This document shows positions 19,299 to 28,443 of a DNA stretch of 64,000 nt, piece after piece (the first letter of the stretch is position 1; every line of letters begins with the position of its first letter). The notes below the pieces were generated by a model. It did no database searches and had not been told where the DNA came from. It worked only from the letters and a program-made list of their open reading frames with translations. The stretch comes from Ktedonobacter racemifer DSM 44963 (lineage in GTDB: Bacteria > Chloroflexota > Ktedonobacteria > Ktedonobacterales > Ktedonobacteraceae), in NCBI RefSeq assembly GCF_000178855.1, contig NZ_ADVG01000005.1, positions 1,054,001 to 1,118,000 on the forward strand. The letters are read 5' to 3'. The position numbers and the translations under genes are program-made.

Positions 19299-21788
19299 TT
19301 ACCCCGCGTCCACAGCCAAGTTTGCGTCTTCGTCCGAGCCAGTACCGGAGACGGCTTGATCAATGAGCCCGATCAAGCGGAGGGCTTCCGCCAGGATATT
19401 CAGAGAGGCGTTATAATCTCTATCCTGCTCGAATTGAGCATACGCGCAGTGCGGGTTCTGACAGAGAAACACCCGATCTGAGAGCTGCATGTCTTCCCAC
19501 TTCCAGCCGCAACCGTGACAGGTTTTACTGGAAGCAAAGAAACGGTTTACCTTGATGACTTGCCCACCCCGTTGCTCCACCTTCGCCTTCAGCATGTTCA
19601 AGAGTTTGCCTAATGCCGCATCCGAGAACGAACGAGCGAGCTTACGATTCTTCAGCAACCCGCTTCCGGTTGAGGTCTTCAATGCCAATGATCCCATAGC
19701 AGTTCGCGAGCCGGGTGGTCAGCTTGTGGAGCACATCATCTCTCATGCAGGTGATTCGGTAGTGCAGGCGTGCAACCTGCCTGCGTGCTTTCTCCCGGTT
19801 TTTCGAGCCGAGTGTGCGGCGATGGAGCTGCTTGTTCGTCTGACGTAGCTTTTTGAGCGCTGTTTTGAGGAAGGCTTGGTTTTCGACTCCCTCTCCCGTA
19901 CTCAAGGTTGCCAGTCGGTTCAGTCCGACATCGATGCCACAAGCAGCCTGTTTCTTCACCGGGATCACATCTGGGAGCTCGACCTGAATCGACACAAACC
20001 ACCAGTCTGCCGTTTTGGTAATGCGTGCACCTGTCACCTTGCCCACAAAGCGCAACTTCTCTGCCATATTCACCCAGCCAAGTTTGGGGTTGGGTAGGCC
20101 GCGGGCGAGGTATTGCCTTGTGGCAGCCCTTTTCCCTCGGCCCCCCACCGAACCGGACATGCCCGTTTCCGTAGCATCCGGCTCTCCAGCTTCTGGGAGT
20201 TTTCAGGTTTGGCTCTTCGCATTTCGCGTCCCTTGCCTTTCCGCTCCCATATAACCTGTTGCCCTTCCCCATGTCTCGGACATTACTCCAAGCCTTTGAG
20301 GTAGGGTAAGAGGCCAAGTCCCGATTACTCGGGAGCATCAACCCCTCCCCTCCGAACTCCACGTGCACCCTTTCGATGCATTAAGCTCTCCAGAGGCCCG
20401 TGTCTTTTCAACACCACTCCCACAGTGGTCTTCTGACACATCCGTGTCAACCACCATTTTTGAGTGTGGCCTCCTGCACCCCTTTGCTGGGTACATACCC
20501 AACTCGTATGGTCGCTCCGTCACCATGCCCCTTACGGGGTTTAGGCGATCCCTTAGTTCCATCAAATGTCTCAGTCTGTACGTAGGTGCCCATTTCGTCA
20601 TTTCCCTCTCCGTGAGGGCTGGCTCCAACGAGAGCTTGTAGGGAAAGTAGTACCGTTCCCCTACACGTTGGACACAGGCGATAGTCCCTTCTCCTGTGGG
20701 CTGCTCCATTTCCGCCGTGACTTGAATTCAGCCAATCAAGACTTCACCCTATACAGCTTCACTGATGAGCCTCTGGCTCCTGGGACTGGAGCTTCACTCA
20801 CCTTTGACACGACATGCTATTTCCCCCCCACGCCTTTCGGGTGAAGGTGTCCCCGCTCTCTATGAGAACGGGTAAGTCGCTGTGTTACTCACCTTGCTCT
20901 AGTGAGCTTACCCCGACGGGTAAGGGAGACATTTGTGGCACAAAGGCGCACTACTATGGCAACTCCGTCGCCATGAGACTCGCGTCTTTTAGGCGATCCC
21001 GCTTTTGCGCAAAGAGAACGTTGAGTGTGTTTAGGTGCCCGTTTGTTTCCTATCGGGTTCATTACCCGCTACTCACTGGAGAGAGTGTTTCCATCATCTG
21101 GATCCCCTATGATGTATTCTCAGTGTCATCCCTTTGGGCATGGTGGGATGGATGCGCATTTCATCGCACGGAAACGTAGGTTCAACAATTGGCCAGTTTC
21201 ACCTCTCCCCCTAGCGGGGCTTCATGCACACAGGACTTGCGAGACTCTATTATACATGCCTTCTGATATTTCTCGCTTTATGAGCATGCTACAGTCGCCT
21301 TTGGGTTTCCCCTCCGGGTTAGCTCTTTTCCTAGAGGTTTTCACTCTCGACCTCTCCTGTCTGTGACAGGTATTACTCTCTGCACCGACACGGCGCACGA
21401 TCCACATGCGATGGTCCCCAAGCTCGAATTGATCATTGGCCAGATAAAAACTCAGTTTGCTTTTCTTCTTGCTCTTGAATGTGGGCTGACCTGTCTTTTT
21501 TCCCTTTTTCAAACCTTCAAAATAAGCGGTCCAGGCGTTTGCCAGGTCGAGGAATGGCTGATCAGAGGCATTCTTGGTGACCTCCCATGTCCAGGGGTAC
21601 TCTTGCCGTCGGATCTGGTTGAATTGTTTCTTCAGTTGTAAGGCCGTTGGTTTCTCGCCCGCTTGATACTGCCGGTTCCATTCTGCAAGTGCCCAGTTCC
21701 AGGTAAAGCGAGAAACACCTGCAGCTCTGACAAAATAGCGTTTCTGCTCTTCATTTGGATGGAGGCGTATCTTATGCGCGCGAATCAT
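19299..21788 (-). pseudogene. tnpB: TnpB interrupted by a group II intron and a frameshift
   Basis: The N-terminal part reads from 21788 (MIRAHKIRLHPNEEQKRYFV) to about 21399 (FELGDHRMWI). After the intron the coding resumes near 20093 with PKLGWVNMAEKLRF and the RuvC-I Asp in GIDVGLN. Near 19650-19690 a +1 shift separates GIEDLN from SGLLKNRKLARSF; the last frame carries the zinc finger CHGCGWKW...CQNPHC and the final Asp in QDRDYNASLN. Even with perfect splicing the frameshift would prevent a full product. Distinct from the TnpB proteins at 8141 and 22300. Confidence 0.85.
20094..21398 (-). ncRNA. Group II intron without an intron-encoded protein, inside tnpB
   Basis: On the minus strand it starts GTGCGCC (21398), a group II 5' consensus. 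It has a clear domain V at 20150-20184 (GAGCCGGATGC, a short loop, GGCATGTCCGGTTC) and a domain VI-like stem ending ...GGCCTAC at 20094. About 1.3 kb, with no reverse-transcriptase motifs in any frame, so it would need a maturase in trans. The exact 3' junction is uncertain because joining at 20094 does not keep the tnpB frame. A domain-I-like segment is present twice (20513-20552 and 20961-21000). Confidence 0.8.
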
Positions 21789-22206
21789 TGCCCACCGCTC
21801 CTGATAGACGTCAAAACCCCTTATTTCTTCTAGTATAGAACGTTTTTTCGCATCTGTCTATGAGAATGTCCTTTCTGGGCATATTGCCACGCTTTGCCTC
21901 CATTCTCCTCTCTTTTTGAGAACCGTTGAAAACTCTTTTTAGGAAGCGAGGTTAGCCACTATCTGTTCGATGAATGACTCTTTACTTAAATGCTGGAAGG
22001 GTAGGAGTGCTGAAGCGAGTATATAATCCCCGCTCTGATGTATAATTTATGTGTTCAGGCTTGATGCTTGTGCGTACCTAATAGGCGCTTGAGGCAAAGA
22101 TAATGGCGTGGCATACATTCCACAACTGGGTAATCAATCCCTTCCCTCTCATGTACGTTCGAAGCCGGTCCTTAAGTGAGGCTTCTCCAGATTCTATCTC
22201 TAATTA
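21789..22206. other. Intergenic region between two divergent tnpB genes
   Basis: About 420 bp without a credible gene. The TATACT on the minus strand near 21830 could serve the broken tnpB. No strong hairpin or repeat seen apart from the element end that begins at 22207. Confidence 0.4.
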
Positions 22207-22252
22207 GGCGTCAGAGGACCCCTTGCTTCTAGCTATGGGGATGAATGACGCC
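22207..22252 (+). repeat. Left-end hairpin of the 22.2-kb TnpB element
   Basis: Outer stem GGCGTC/GACGCC, internal loop AGAGGA opposite ATGAAT, inner stem CCCC/GGGG. Same plan as at 7706 and 28444. Confidence 0.65.
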
Positions 22253-22263
22253 GTTCCTTTCTT

Positions 22264-22292
22264 TTGACTTTCTACATGCTATATGCTAAAAT
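22264..22292 (+). promoter_or_regulatory. Promoter of tnpB at 22300, leaderless
   Basis: TTGACT, 17-nt spacer, TAAAAT. The -10 ends 7 nt before the GTG start, so the transcript would begin at or next to the start codon. Confidence 0.7.
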
Positions 22293-22299
22293 GTAGAAT

Positions 22300-23478
22300 G
22301 TGAAACAGAAACGCGCCTACAAGTACAGGTTTTATCCCTCTGACGAGCAGAAACAGATTTTTGCTCGTACTTTTGGTTGTGTTCGTTTCGTCTATAATTG
22401 GGCGTTGCGTAAGAAGACGGATGCCTTCTACAATGACAACCAACGCCTCTACTACAAAGATCTTTCTGCTCTGCTCCCTGACTTGAAAAAGCAGAAAGAG
22501 TATTCATGGCTTTCTGCAGTTGCATCCGTTCCTTTGCAGCAATCCTTGCGTAACCTCGATAGAGCCTTCATCAATTTCTTTGAAGGTCGCGCAGAGTATC
22601 CTACCTTCAAGAAGAAAAGCAACCGTCAATCTGCTACCTATGCTGGCACGGCCTTCACCTGGCGCAATGGGGCTCTTACACTCGCTAAGATGAGTGAGCC
22701 ACTTGATATTCGCTGGTCGCGTCCTCTTCCTGATGATATAACTCCTTCGAGTGTGACCATCACCAAAGACTGTGCTGATCGCTACTTTATCAGCATTCTA
22801 GCTGAAGATGAGATTGAACATTTACCCTCTAATGAGAATGCTCTTGGTGCTGATCTTGGCTTGAAGTCCTTTGTGGTTCTCTCGACTGGTGAGATCGTGG
22901 GCAATCCCAAATTCTTTCACAAAGATGAGAAGAAGCTTGCCAAAGCACAACGTCGTCATGCCAGGAAGAAAAAGGGCTCAAAGAATCGAGACGAGGCACG
23001 TCTCAAGGTAGCGCGTCTTCATGCCCGTATCGCTGATCGGCGCCGTGACTTCCTGCACAAGCTCTCGACACGATTGATCCGTGAAAACCAAACGATCTGT
23101 GTTGAGTCGCTGGTAGTCAAAAACATGGTCAAGAACGAGAAGCTCTCCAAAGCGATAAGCGATGTCGGATGGTCTGAGTTTGTGTCCCAATTGGAATACA
23201 AAGCCGACTGGTATGGTCGAACCCTGGTCAAGATTGATCGGTGGTACCCTTCCAGTAAGCGCTGTTTCAAGTGCGGTCATCTTCTCGACGCTCTCACGCT
23301 TGATGTGCGTGAATGGACCTGCCCTGAATGTGGTGTCCATCACGACCGTGACATCAATGCAGCAAACAATATCCTTGCCGTGGGACTCACGGTCCATGCC
23401 TGTGGAGAGAGCATAAGACCTGGTGCGGTGAAAACCAAACCAGGCAGTTCTCGACGAAGCAGGAAAGCCTCGAAGTGA
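22300..23478 (+). CDS. tnpB: TnpB RNA-guided endonuclease
   Basis: A 392-residue intact TnpB. N-terminal MKQKRAYKYRFYPSDEQK, then FVYNWALR; RuvC-I Asp in GADLGLKS (about 185), Glu in CVESLVVK (about 269), zinc finger CFKCG (about 322) and CPECG (about 341), final Asp in HDRDINAANN (about 351). All catalytic and zinc residues are present. Starts with GTG directly after a good promoter, so translation is probably leaderless. The family nicks or cuts DNA under guidance of an RNA from the element's right end and helps retain the element. Two other tnpB genes nearby are broken. Confidence 0.92.
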   Translation: MKQKRAYKYRFYPSDEQKQIFARTFGCVRFVYNWALRKKTDAFYNDNQRLYYKDLSALLPDLKKQKEYSWLSAVASVPLQQSLRNLDRAFINFFEGRAEYPTFKKKSNRQSATYAGTAFTWRNGALTLAKMSEPLDIRWSRPLPDDITPSSVTITKDCADRYFISILAEDEIEHLPSNENALGADLGLKSFVVLSTGEIVGNPKFFHKDEKKLAKAQRRHARKKKGSKNRDEARLKVARLHARIADRRRDFLHKLSTRLIRENQTICVESLVVKNMVKNEKLSKAISDVGWSEFVSQLEYKADWYGRTLVKIDRWYPSSKRCFKCGHLLDALTLDVREWTCPECGVHHDRDINAANNILAVGLTVHACGESIRPGAVKTKPGSSRRSRKASK

Positions 23479-23488
23479 TTCGAGGAAT

Positions 23489-23519
23489 CCCCCGGCTTTA
23501 GCCGTGGGGAGGATGTCAA
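23489..23519 (+). ncRNA. Right-end / probable omega-RNA hairpin of the 22.2-kb element
   Basis: CCCCC GGC TTTA GCC GTGGGG then AGGATGTCAA, the classic IS605 right-end form. Overlaps the last codon of the kinase-Nudix gene on the other strand. Confidence 0.6.
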
Positions 23520-24508
23520 TCTCTTACGAGGAACGCCAGAGAGAGCAAGTAGAGAGCACTTGGTGCCAAATCAAGCCGAAATACTTGACTGAGTGGGAAG
23601 AAGATCATGGCGTCTCCTTCACCAACAGACACATCACTTTGACGAGCTTGTGTCTGCGCAAGAAAAACAAACCACTCATTGTAGGCTGCTAGTTGGGAAA
23701 CAGAAGGCAATAAGCCATGCCAAAGCTGGGCGAGGGGCTCTTGCAGATGTAATCCTGTTTCTTCTCTCACTTCACGCAAAGCGGCCTCCTCTGCCGTTTC
23801 TCCTGGCTCAATTCCTCCTCCAATGAGGCTCCATTGATGTGGAGACGTAGGTGCATCAGGCCCTCGATACTGCAATAAGAGTTGCTTGGTTTCATTGACA
23901 AGCACCACTGCCGCCAGTTGCCTTTTGAGAAGGAAACTACACATCTGCATTCTCATCTGAGCGCCTTCACTGTTGACTTGTTCCTCTTCCTGGTACAGGT
24001 AAGCATATGCCGAGGCCAAGCAGTCTTCCAATGGAAAACTCGTATCTAAGACCAGAGTCTCTGTTGGAAGGTGAGTAAACATCTCTCGTTCCTCTTCATC
24101 ACTGAGTCCTGCGTCTTCTCTCCATTGAGAAGGTCGAGTCTCACGCGATATGAGACGCAGATTGCGTAACTTCCGAGGAGCCTCACATCGGATGATTTTC
24201 AAACGCGCCTCAGCCCGCTCTGTCATTTCTTTTACCTGTTCAAGCACAAAGGGAAAGCGCCCTGGACTATCGAGAATAACCGAAAGATGTTGCTTTACCA
24301 GCAGATCTCGAGCTATCTCTAGCATCAGCGTGTAGGAAGCTGGCCCAGCGAGTTCTGCACCTACGCCACCAGTTAAAAGAGGTGATTTGAGGCTATCCTT
24401 GTCAATGACCGGCCAGCCCCAGCTTTGGCCGAGTGCTAGTGCCAGGGTCGTTTTGCCTGTACCAGGCATACCTGCCATGAGAACCAGTGTCAAATCTTGT
24501 TTCATCAT
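23516..24508 (-). CDS. P-loop kinase fused to a Nudix hydrolase
   Basis: A 330-residue two-domain protein. Residues 1-175 are a zeta-toxin/CPT-like P-loop kinase with Walker A GMPGTGKT (13-20), DKDSLKSPL and an LDSPGRF motif. Residues 200-330 are a Nudix domain with an intact Nudix box (GGGIEPGE ... REVREETG, about 228-250). A phosphorylating domain joined to a nucleoside-diphosphate-linked hydrolase suggests processing of a nucleotide, coenzyme or sugar-nucleotide; the substrate is unknown. Its stop codon sits exactly at the right end of the TnpB element, so the native C-terminus could have been altered. GAGGAGG precedes the ATG. Confidence 0.85.
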   Translation of the reverse strand: MMKQDLTLVLMAGMPGTGKTTLALALGQSWGWPVIDKDSLKSPLLTGGVGAELAGPASYTLMLEIARDLLVKQHLSVILDSPGRFPFVLEQVKEMTERAEARLKIIRCEAPRKLRNLRLISRETRPSQWREDAGLSDEEEREMFTHLPTETLVLDTSFPLEDCLASAYAYLYQEEEQVNSEGAQMRMQMCSFLLKRQLAAVVLVNETKQLLLQYRGPDAPTSPHQWSLIGGGIEPGETAEEAALREVREETGLHLQEPLAQLWHGLLPSVSQLAAYNEWFVFLAQTQARQSDVSVGEGDAMIFFPLSQVFRLDLAPSALYLLSLAFLVRD

Positions 24509-24685
24509 GCTTCCTCCTCATTTCCCTCAAAAGAGCCATGTGACGCACAAATGCTCTATGTGGGTAGGATCGGCCACAAATATCAGAGATAAATATTGCT
24601 TAGCGCTAAGGGGGCAGGTGTTTTTATGCGCAGCGCTATAGTGAATAGTAGAATTTTATTGGCTTTAAGAATCATCGCTTCTCCT
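24509..24685. other. Short intergenic region before the ISL3 element
   Basis: No gene or repeat recognised. It should hold the promoter of the kinase-Nudix gene, but no clear hexamers were seen. Confidence 0.3.
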
Positions 24686-24767
24686 GGTGTAAATCGCGGT
24701 TTTGGTTTCGGCATAATTGCAGTTTATCGGGCTGCATGGATTTGGCACAACGACGCCATTGTCCATG

Positions 24768-24826
24768 CTGGCTAGGCGCGCTCTGCTGGCTCATTGAGCA
24801 TGGGCTAGCAGAGCGCGCCTAGCCAG
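24768..24826. repeat. 20-bp hairpin inside the ISL3 element
   Basis: Arms 24768-24787 and 24807-24826 match exactly. It lies between the left inverted repeat and the transposase gene and may block read-through from outside. Confidence 0.75.
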
Positions 24827-24996
24827 AACCGGAATTCGTGCTGAATCGGCGGGCTCATACGCATTTTTGCTGAGACAAACGTTCCACTTTTCCTCGTGCT
24901 GATTTGTTTATGCACTTTTAATAGCCTTTTACAGGAGGGAGCGATATACTGGCTTGCTGATTGAATTGTGGAATGGATAAAAGGAGTCCCACCTCA

Positions 24997-26715
24997 ATGG
25001 CAAGCGTTTTGTTGCTCCCTGATCCTACCGTCCTCGCTCTGCTCGACGTTGAAGTGAATGAAGAGGCGAAGATAATCACTGCTACCGCAAAAACGACTTC
25101 AAAAGAGGCTCATTGCCCAGTGTGTGGGCATGCTGCGGATCGGGTTCACTCGCGCTATGTGCGTACTCTCGCCGATCTCCCATGCTCTGGGCAGCGGGTC
25201 CGCTGGCTCGTTCAGGTCCGCCGCTTCTGGTGTGAGAATACAGCGTGCTCTCGCACGATTTTTACCGAACGACTCCCCGTCTGTGCGCCTGCCCATGCTC
25301 GTCGAACGGTTCAGCAGGCTGCAGTGCTGTGTGAGGTGGCCTTTGCGCTGGGAGGCAAGGCTGGATCCCGGATCGCGAGACTGCTCAACATGGAAACCAG
25401 TCATGATACGTTGCTCCGACTCATGCAACGCAGCGAACCGCCTGTGGTGACCGCTCCTCGCATTTTAGGGTTGGACGATTTTGCGTGGAAGAAGGGCCAC
25501 CGATGGGGGACGCTACTCATTGACCAAGAAACGCATAAGGTCGTTGATGTTTTGCCTGACAGGGAGGCGGAGACAGTGACCAGGTGGTTGGTGGATCACC
25601 CTGGTGTAGAAGTTATTAGCCGCGATCGAGCGGGAGCATATGCTGATGGGGCAAGAAAAGGAGCCCCACAGGCTCAACAAATCGCCGATCGCTTCCATCT
25701 CCTGGTGAACCTGCACAGTGCGATGGTTCGCTTGTTTGAGCGCAAACATGAGATCCTCAAACAGGTAGTGACCAAAGAACAGGCTCAGAACAAGGGGACA
25801 GCTTCCCATTGCAGCGAGCCTGACGCGCAGGGAAAAGACGAACCAAAACCCTTGACGCCCACCGAAGCGCAACGACAAGCACGGCATGCCAGACGCAAGA
25901 ATCGCTATGAGGAGGTGATCAAGCTGCATGAACAAGGCATGAGTCAGGCTGCGATTGCCACCTTGGTTGGGCTCAATCGGAACACAGTTCATAGCTACAT
26001 CCAGGCTCCGGAGTTTCTTGAACAAGCTCGATCCAGCAGGCATAAGAGCAAGCTTGATCCCTACAAAGACTATCTTCATCAGCGGTTTGCAGAAGGGCAA
26101 CAGAATGTGACCCATCTGATTGCAGAAATTCGAGAACAAGGATTTCGAGGGAGCAATACGATCGTGTTTGACTATCTCAGATCGCGTCGTGGAGAGCCTG
26201 CCTGGAGAGATGTCTATCAGCAGCGCAAACAGCAGATTGCCTGCGGGGTTTCCAAAAAGCCGCTTTCTGCCCACCAAGCGGCTTGGCTCTTTGTCTGTAA
26301 TCCGCGCAAACTCAAATGGCGGCAAATCTGGTGGCAACTAGAGCCACTCCGAGTCGAAGATGAAGAGCTGGGAAGAGCGTATCATCTAGCACAGGATTTT
26401 CGTGCCATGATCACACAGCGACAAGTTGCTGTCCTACCACGCTGGCTCAAAGAGGCTGAGACATGTGGCATTCCCGAATTGCGCAGCCTGGCCGTAGGCG
26501 TCTATCGCGATTACCATGCGGTGTATGGTGCGCTTGAAACCTCGTACAGCAATGGACAAACCGAAGCTCAGGTCCATCGCCTGAAACTGATCAAAAGGCA
26601 GGCGTATGGCAGGGCGAGCTTTGAGCAGCTTCGTCTGCGGGTACTGCATGGATCGGGAGTGACGCATCAAGAGAATTTGAGAATGGAACGTTTGTCTCAG
26701 CAAAAATGCGTATGA
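24997..26715 (+). CDS. ISL3-family transposase
   Basis: A 572-residue transposase. N-terminal zinc-ribbon CPVCGHAADRVHSRYVRTL and FWCENTACSRTIF (about 36-85), helix-turn-helix HDTLLRLMQ, DDE domain beginning ILGLDDFAWKKGHRWGTLL, with VISRDRAGAYADG and a final EAQVHRLKLIKRQAYGRASF. Start at ATG 24997 is set by AAGGAG 10 nt upstream. A long insert between the second and third acidic residues (about 260-450) with a second HTH (MSQAAIATLVGLNRNTV) fits the long ISL3 subgroup. Looks intact. Confidence 0.92.
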   Translation: MASVLLLPDPTVLALLDVEVNEEAKIITATAKTTSKEAHCPVCGHAADRVHSRYVRTLADLPCSGQRVRWLVQVRRFWCENTACSRTIFTERLPVCAPAHARRTVQQAAVLCEVAFALGGKAGSRIARLLNMETSHDTLLRLMQRSEPPVVTAPRILGLDDFAWKKGHRWGTLLIDQETHKVVDVLPDREAETVTRWLVDHPGVEVISRDRAGAYADGARKGAPQAQQIADRFHLLVNLHSAMVRLFERKHEILKQVVTKEQAQNKGTASHCSEPDAQGKDEPKPLTPTEAQRQARHARRKNRYEEVIKLHEQGMSQAAIATLVGLNRNTVHSYIQAPEFLEQARSSRHKSKLDPYKDYLHQRFAEGQQNVTHLIAEIREQGFRGSNTIVFDYLRSRRGEPAWRDVYQQRKQQIACGVSKKPLSAHQAAWLFVCNPRKLKWRQIWWQLEPLRVEDEELGRAYHLAQDFRAMITQRQVAVLPRWLKEAETCGIPELRSLAVGVYRDYHAVYGALETSYSNGQTEAQVHRLKLIKRQAYGRASFEQLRLRVLHGSGVTHQENLRMERLSQQKCV

Positions 26716-26734
26716 GCCAATCGGCGACCGCAAT

Positions 26735-27154
26735 TTACACCTGGGCAATATGATGAGATATCCTCTGCTTCTCTGTTTTGACGACGGTTGTGCCTACCGC
26801 CCGCCCTACCAGGAGTGGTTCTATGAGCACATCTGCCGCTGAGGCGCCGATGTCGGGGCGAGCCACGATTACTTTATACGCCTCAAATTCCAGGCGCCGA
26901 GATGTCTTGCCGATATGCGATACACGTCCTTTCACCTCCACAAAATCTCCTGCATAGAGCGGCGCGAGAAATTCCACATGCTCATAACTTACCAGCAGCC
27001 CCTCGTCCCCATCGCAGAGGATGGCCAGTTCCGTCGCGGCATCGCCAAACAAAGATAGCATGTGCGCCCCATTTACCAGTTGTCCCCCGTAATGGGCATC
27101 ATGGGCGCTTAAACGCACACGCAACAGCGACGTATACTCAGACGTGACAACCAT
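26735..27154 (-). CDS. Hotdog-fold protein, 3-aminobutyryl-CoA ammonia-lyase (Kal)-like
   Basis: A 139-residue single hotdog domain. LRVRLSAHDAHYGGQLVNGA, LFGDAATEL, CDGDEGLL, VEFLAPLYAGDFVE and GKTSRRLEFEAYKVI are the characteristic run of Kal-type proteins of the lysine fermentation route and their relatives. Kal removes ammonia from 3-aminobutyryl-CoA; no other lysine-fermentation gene is in view, so a related CoA-ester activity is possible. The last two codons and the stop lie in the right inverted repeat of the ISL3 element, so the native C-terminus may be replaced by IS sequence. Confidence 0.75.
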   Translation of the reverse strand: MVVTSEYTSLLRVRLSAHDAHYGGQLVNGAHMLSLFGDAATELAILCDGDEGLLVSYEHVEFLAPLYAGDFVEVKGRVSHIGKTSRRLEFEAYKVIVARPDIGASAADVLIEPLLVGRAVGTTVVKTEKQRISHHIAQV

Positions 27155-27382
27155 GGATGGCTCCCTTCACAATATCCCTAACAAACGTTTGTTAGTATCT
27201 AGGTCTAATATACCTCAGCAAGAAAAAGTATTTTTGCGTGGCTAATGTCCATTATGTACAAAATTTGCTTAAAAAGCAAGGGTTTGTAAGATACTCCTTT
27301 TGTTTCTTTGCACCTGCGGTGCTTAGCATACCCTACTTATTATTGATACTGCAACCTTTCAAGACTATAAGAAATGCGGATG

Positions 27383-27391
27383 TGATATAAT
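27383..27391 (+). promoter_or_regulatory. Extended -10 promoter element of the threonine dehydratase-like gene
   Basis: TGATATAAT: TGn followed by consensus TATAAT, 33 nt before the start codon. The -35 region is weak. Confidence 0.55.
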
Positions 27392-27424
27392 ACAGAGGAA
27401 TACTTTTATTTGGGAGTTATGCTT

Positions 27425-28396
27425 ATGCTAACCTATACTCATGCGCCACAGCTTACGGGCGCCTATCTTGGCGAGGTCTGGGAACGCCTCCCTCCTGCTC
27501 TACGCCCCACCTTCTTTGTAGCCGATCCTACGCTCTCGCAACAGGTTCGCTGCGAAGTGACAATTGTGAGCGAAACCTTCCAGTACACGGGCAGCTTTAA
27601 GTTTCGTGCAGCCTATAACCTGCTCGCCAGCATCCCTCATCAGCATGTGATTACGGCCTCTTCAGGCAATTTTGGCCAGGCGGTCGCCTATGCAAGCAAG
27701 TTACTTGGAAAAACCTGTACCGTTGTTATGCCGACAACTTCAGCTCAGGTGAAGATTGAGGCTGTACGCGCCTATGGCGGAACCGTTGATCTTGTGGACG
27801 TGCGCCAGGTCAGCCGGGCCAAGCGTGTGGCTCAGTTAATGCAACAACATCCAGAGGCCTTCCAGGCCCCCGCCTACGATGACTTCCGCGTTGTCGCGGG
27901 CAACTCGACGCTCGGGATGGAGATCTTTGCGGCACTTGATCCCGATGTTATCCTGGTACCCGTTGGCGGCGGCGGACTGAGTTCTGGCCTGGTGATTGCC
28001 CGGGACTATTTGCAGAAAGAAACGGAGATTCTGGGGGCTGAACCCTTATTAGGCAATGATGCCGCGCGCTCACTACATCAGGGTACGCTTATAAGCAATA
28101 CAGATGAACCCACGACGGTGGCCGATGGAGCACGCACGCTTAGCCTGGGCCAACTTAACTGGGAAATCTTGCGCCAGGGCATGAGTGACATCCTTGAGGT
28201 GCCAGATACAGCGATCCTGGCAGGACTCCGCCATAGCTTCCGTTACCTAAATCTGAAGGTGGAACCCACGGGCGCACTCTCCCTGGGGGCACTCTTAAAC
28301 GAGTCAGGACGCTTTGAGGGGAAACGCGTCTGCTGCGTCGTGAGTGGTGGCAATGTTGATCCGCGACTCTATGCTCAGTATCTCAATGCGGAATAA
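27425..28396 (+). CDS. PLP-dependent threonine/serine dehydratase-like enzyme
   Basis: A 323-residue fold-type II PLP enzyme. Schiff-base Lys in TGSFKFRAAYN (about 59), SSGNFGQAVAYASK substrate loop, phosphate-binding VPVGGGGLSSGL (about 178-189), and CCVVSGGNVD near the end. Members convert threonine or serine to the 2-oxo acid and ammonia, or racemise serine. There is no C-terminal ACT domain, so the biosynthetic feedback-regulated IlvA form is unlikely. GGGAG lies 9 nt before ATG 27425; ATG 27419 is an alternative. Stop codon is the first base of a terminator hairpin. Confidence 0.88.
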   Translation: MLTYTHAPQLTGAYLGEVWERLPPALRPTFFVADPTLSQQVRCEVTIVSETFQYTGSFKFRAAYNLLASIPHQHVITASSGNFGQAVAYASKLLGKTCTVVMPTTSAQVKIEAVRAYGGTVDLVDVRQVSRAKRVAQLMQQHPEAFQAPAYDDFRVVAGNSTLGMEIFAALDPDVILVPVGGGGLSSGLVIARDYLQKETEILGAEPLLGNDAARSLHQGTLISNTDEPTTVADGARTLSLGQLNWEILRQGMSDILEVPDTAILAGLRHSFRYLNLKVEPTGALSLGALLNESGRFEGKRVCCVVSGGNVDPRLYAQYLNAE

Positions 28397-28434
28397 AGAA
28401 GAGGGGCGCGAAAGAATCGCGCCCCTCTTCTTTA
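28394..28434 (+). terminator. Perfect 17-bp hairpin overlapping the stop codon
   Basis: Arms 28394-28410 and 28418-28434, loop 7 nt. The stem begins with the TAA stop itself and ends CTTCTTTA, so it can act as an intrinsic terminator. Confidence 0.85.
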
Positions 28435-28443
28435 TATAGGCGT

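Larger units (their letters stand above)
22207..23519 (+). mobile_element. TnpB-only (IS605-type) element, apparently intact
   Basis: Left-end hairpin at 22207-22252, intact tnpB, and right-end hairpin (CCCCCGGC TTTA GCCGTGGGG) at 23489-23509 followed by AGGATGTCAA. The exact ends are judged by these structures; no second copy is present to confirm. No tnpA. The right end overlaps the stop codon of the kinase-Nudix gene, so the sequence in the guide position is the 3' end of that gene. Confidence 0.7.
24686..26741 (+). mobile_element. ISL3-family insertion sequence, about 2.06 kb
   Basis: Inverted repeats GGTGTAAATCGCGG (24686) and its near complement CCGCAATTTACACC (26728-26741). The transposase fills 24997-26715. 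No 8-bp target duplication is visible, so one flank may be rearranged. The right inverted repeat contains the stop codon of the Kal-like gene. Confidence 0.8.

Noticed and set aside
20338..20709. Reading frame of 123 codons inside the group II intron
   Set aside because: It has no reverse-transcriptase, maturase or endonuclease motifs and overlaps the structured intron segments.
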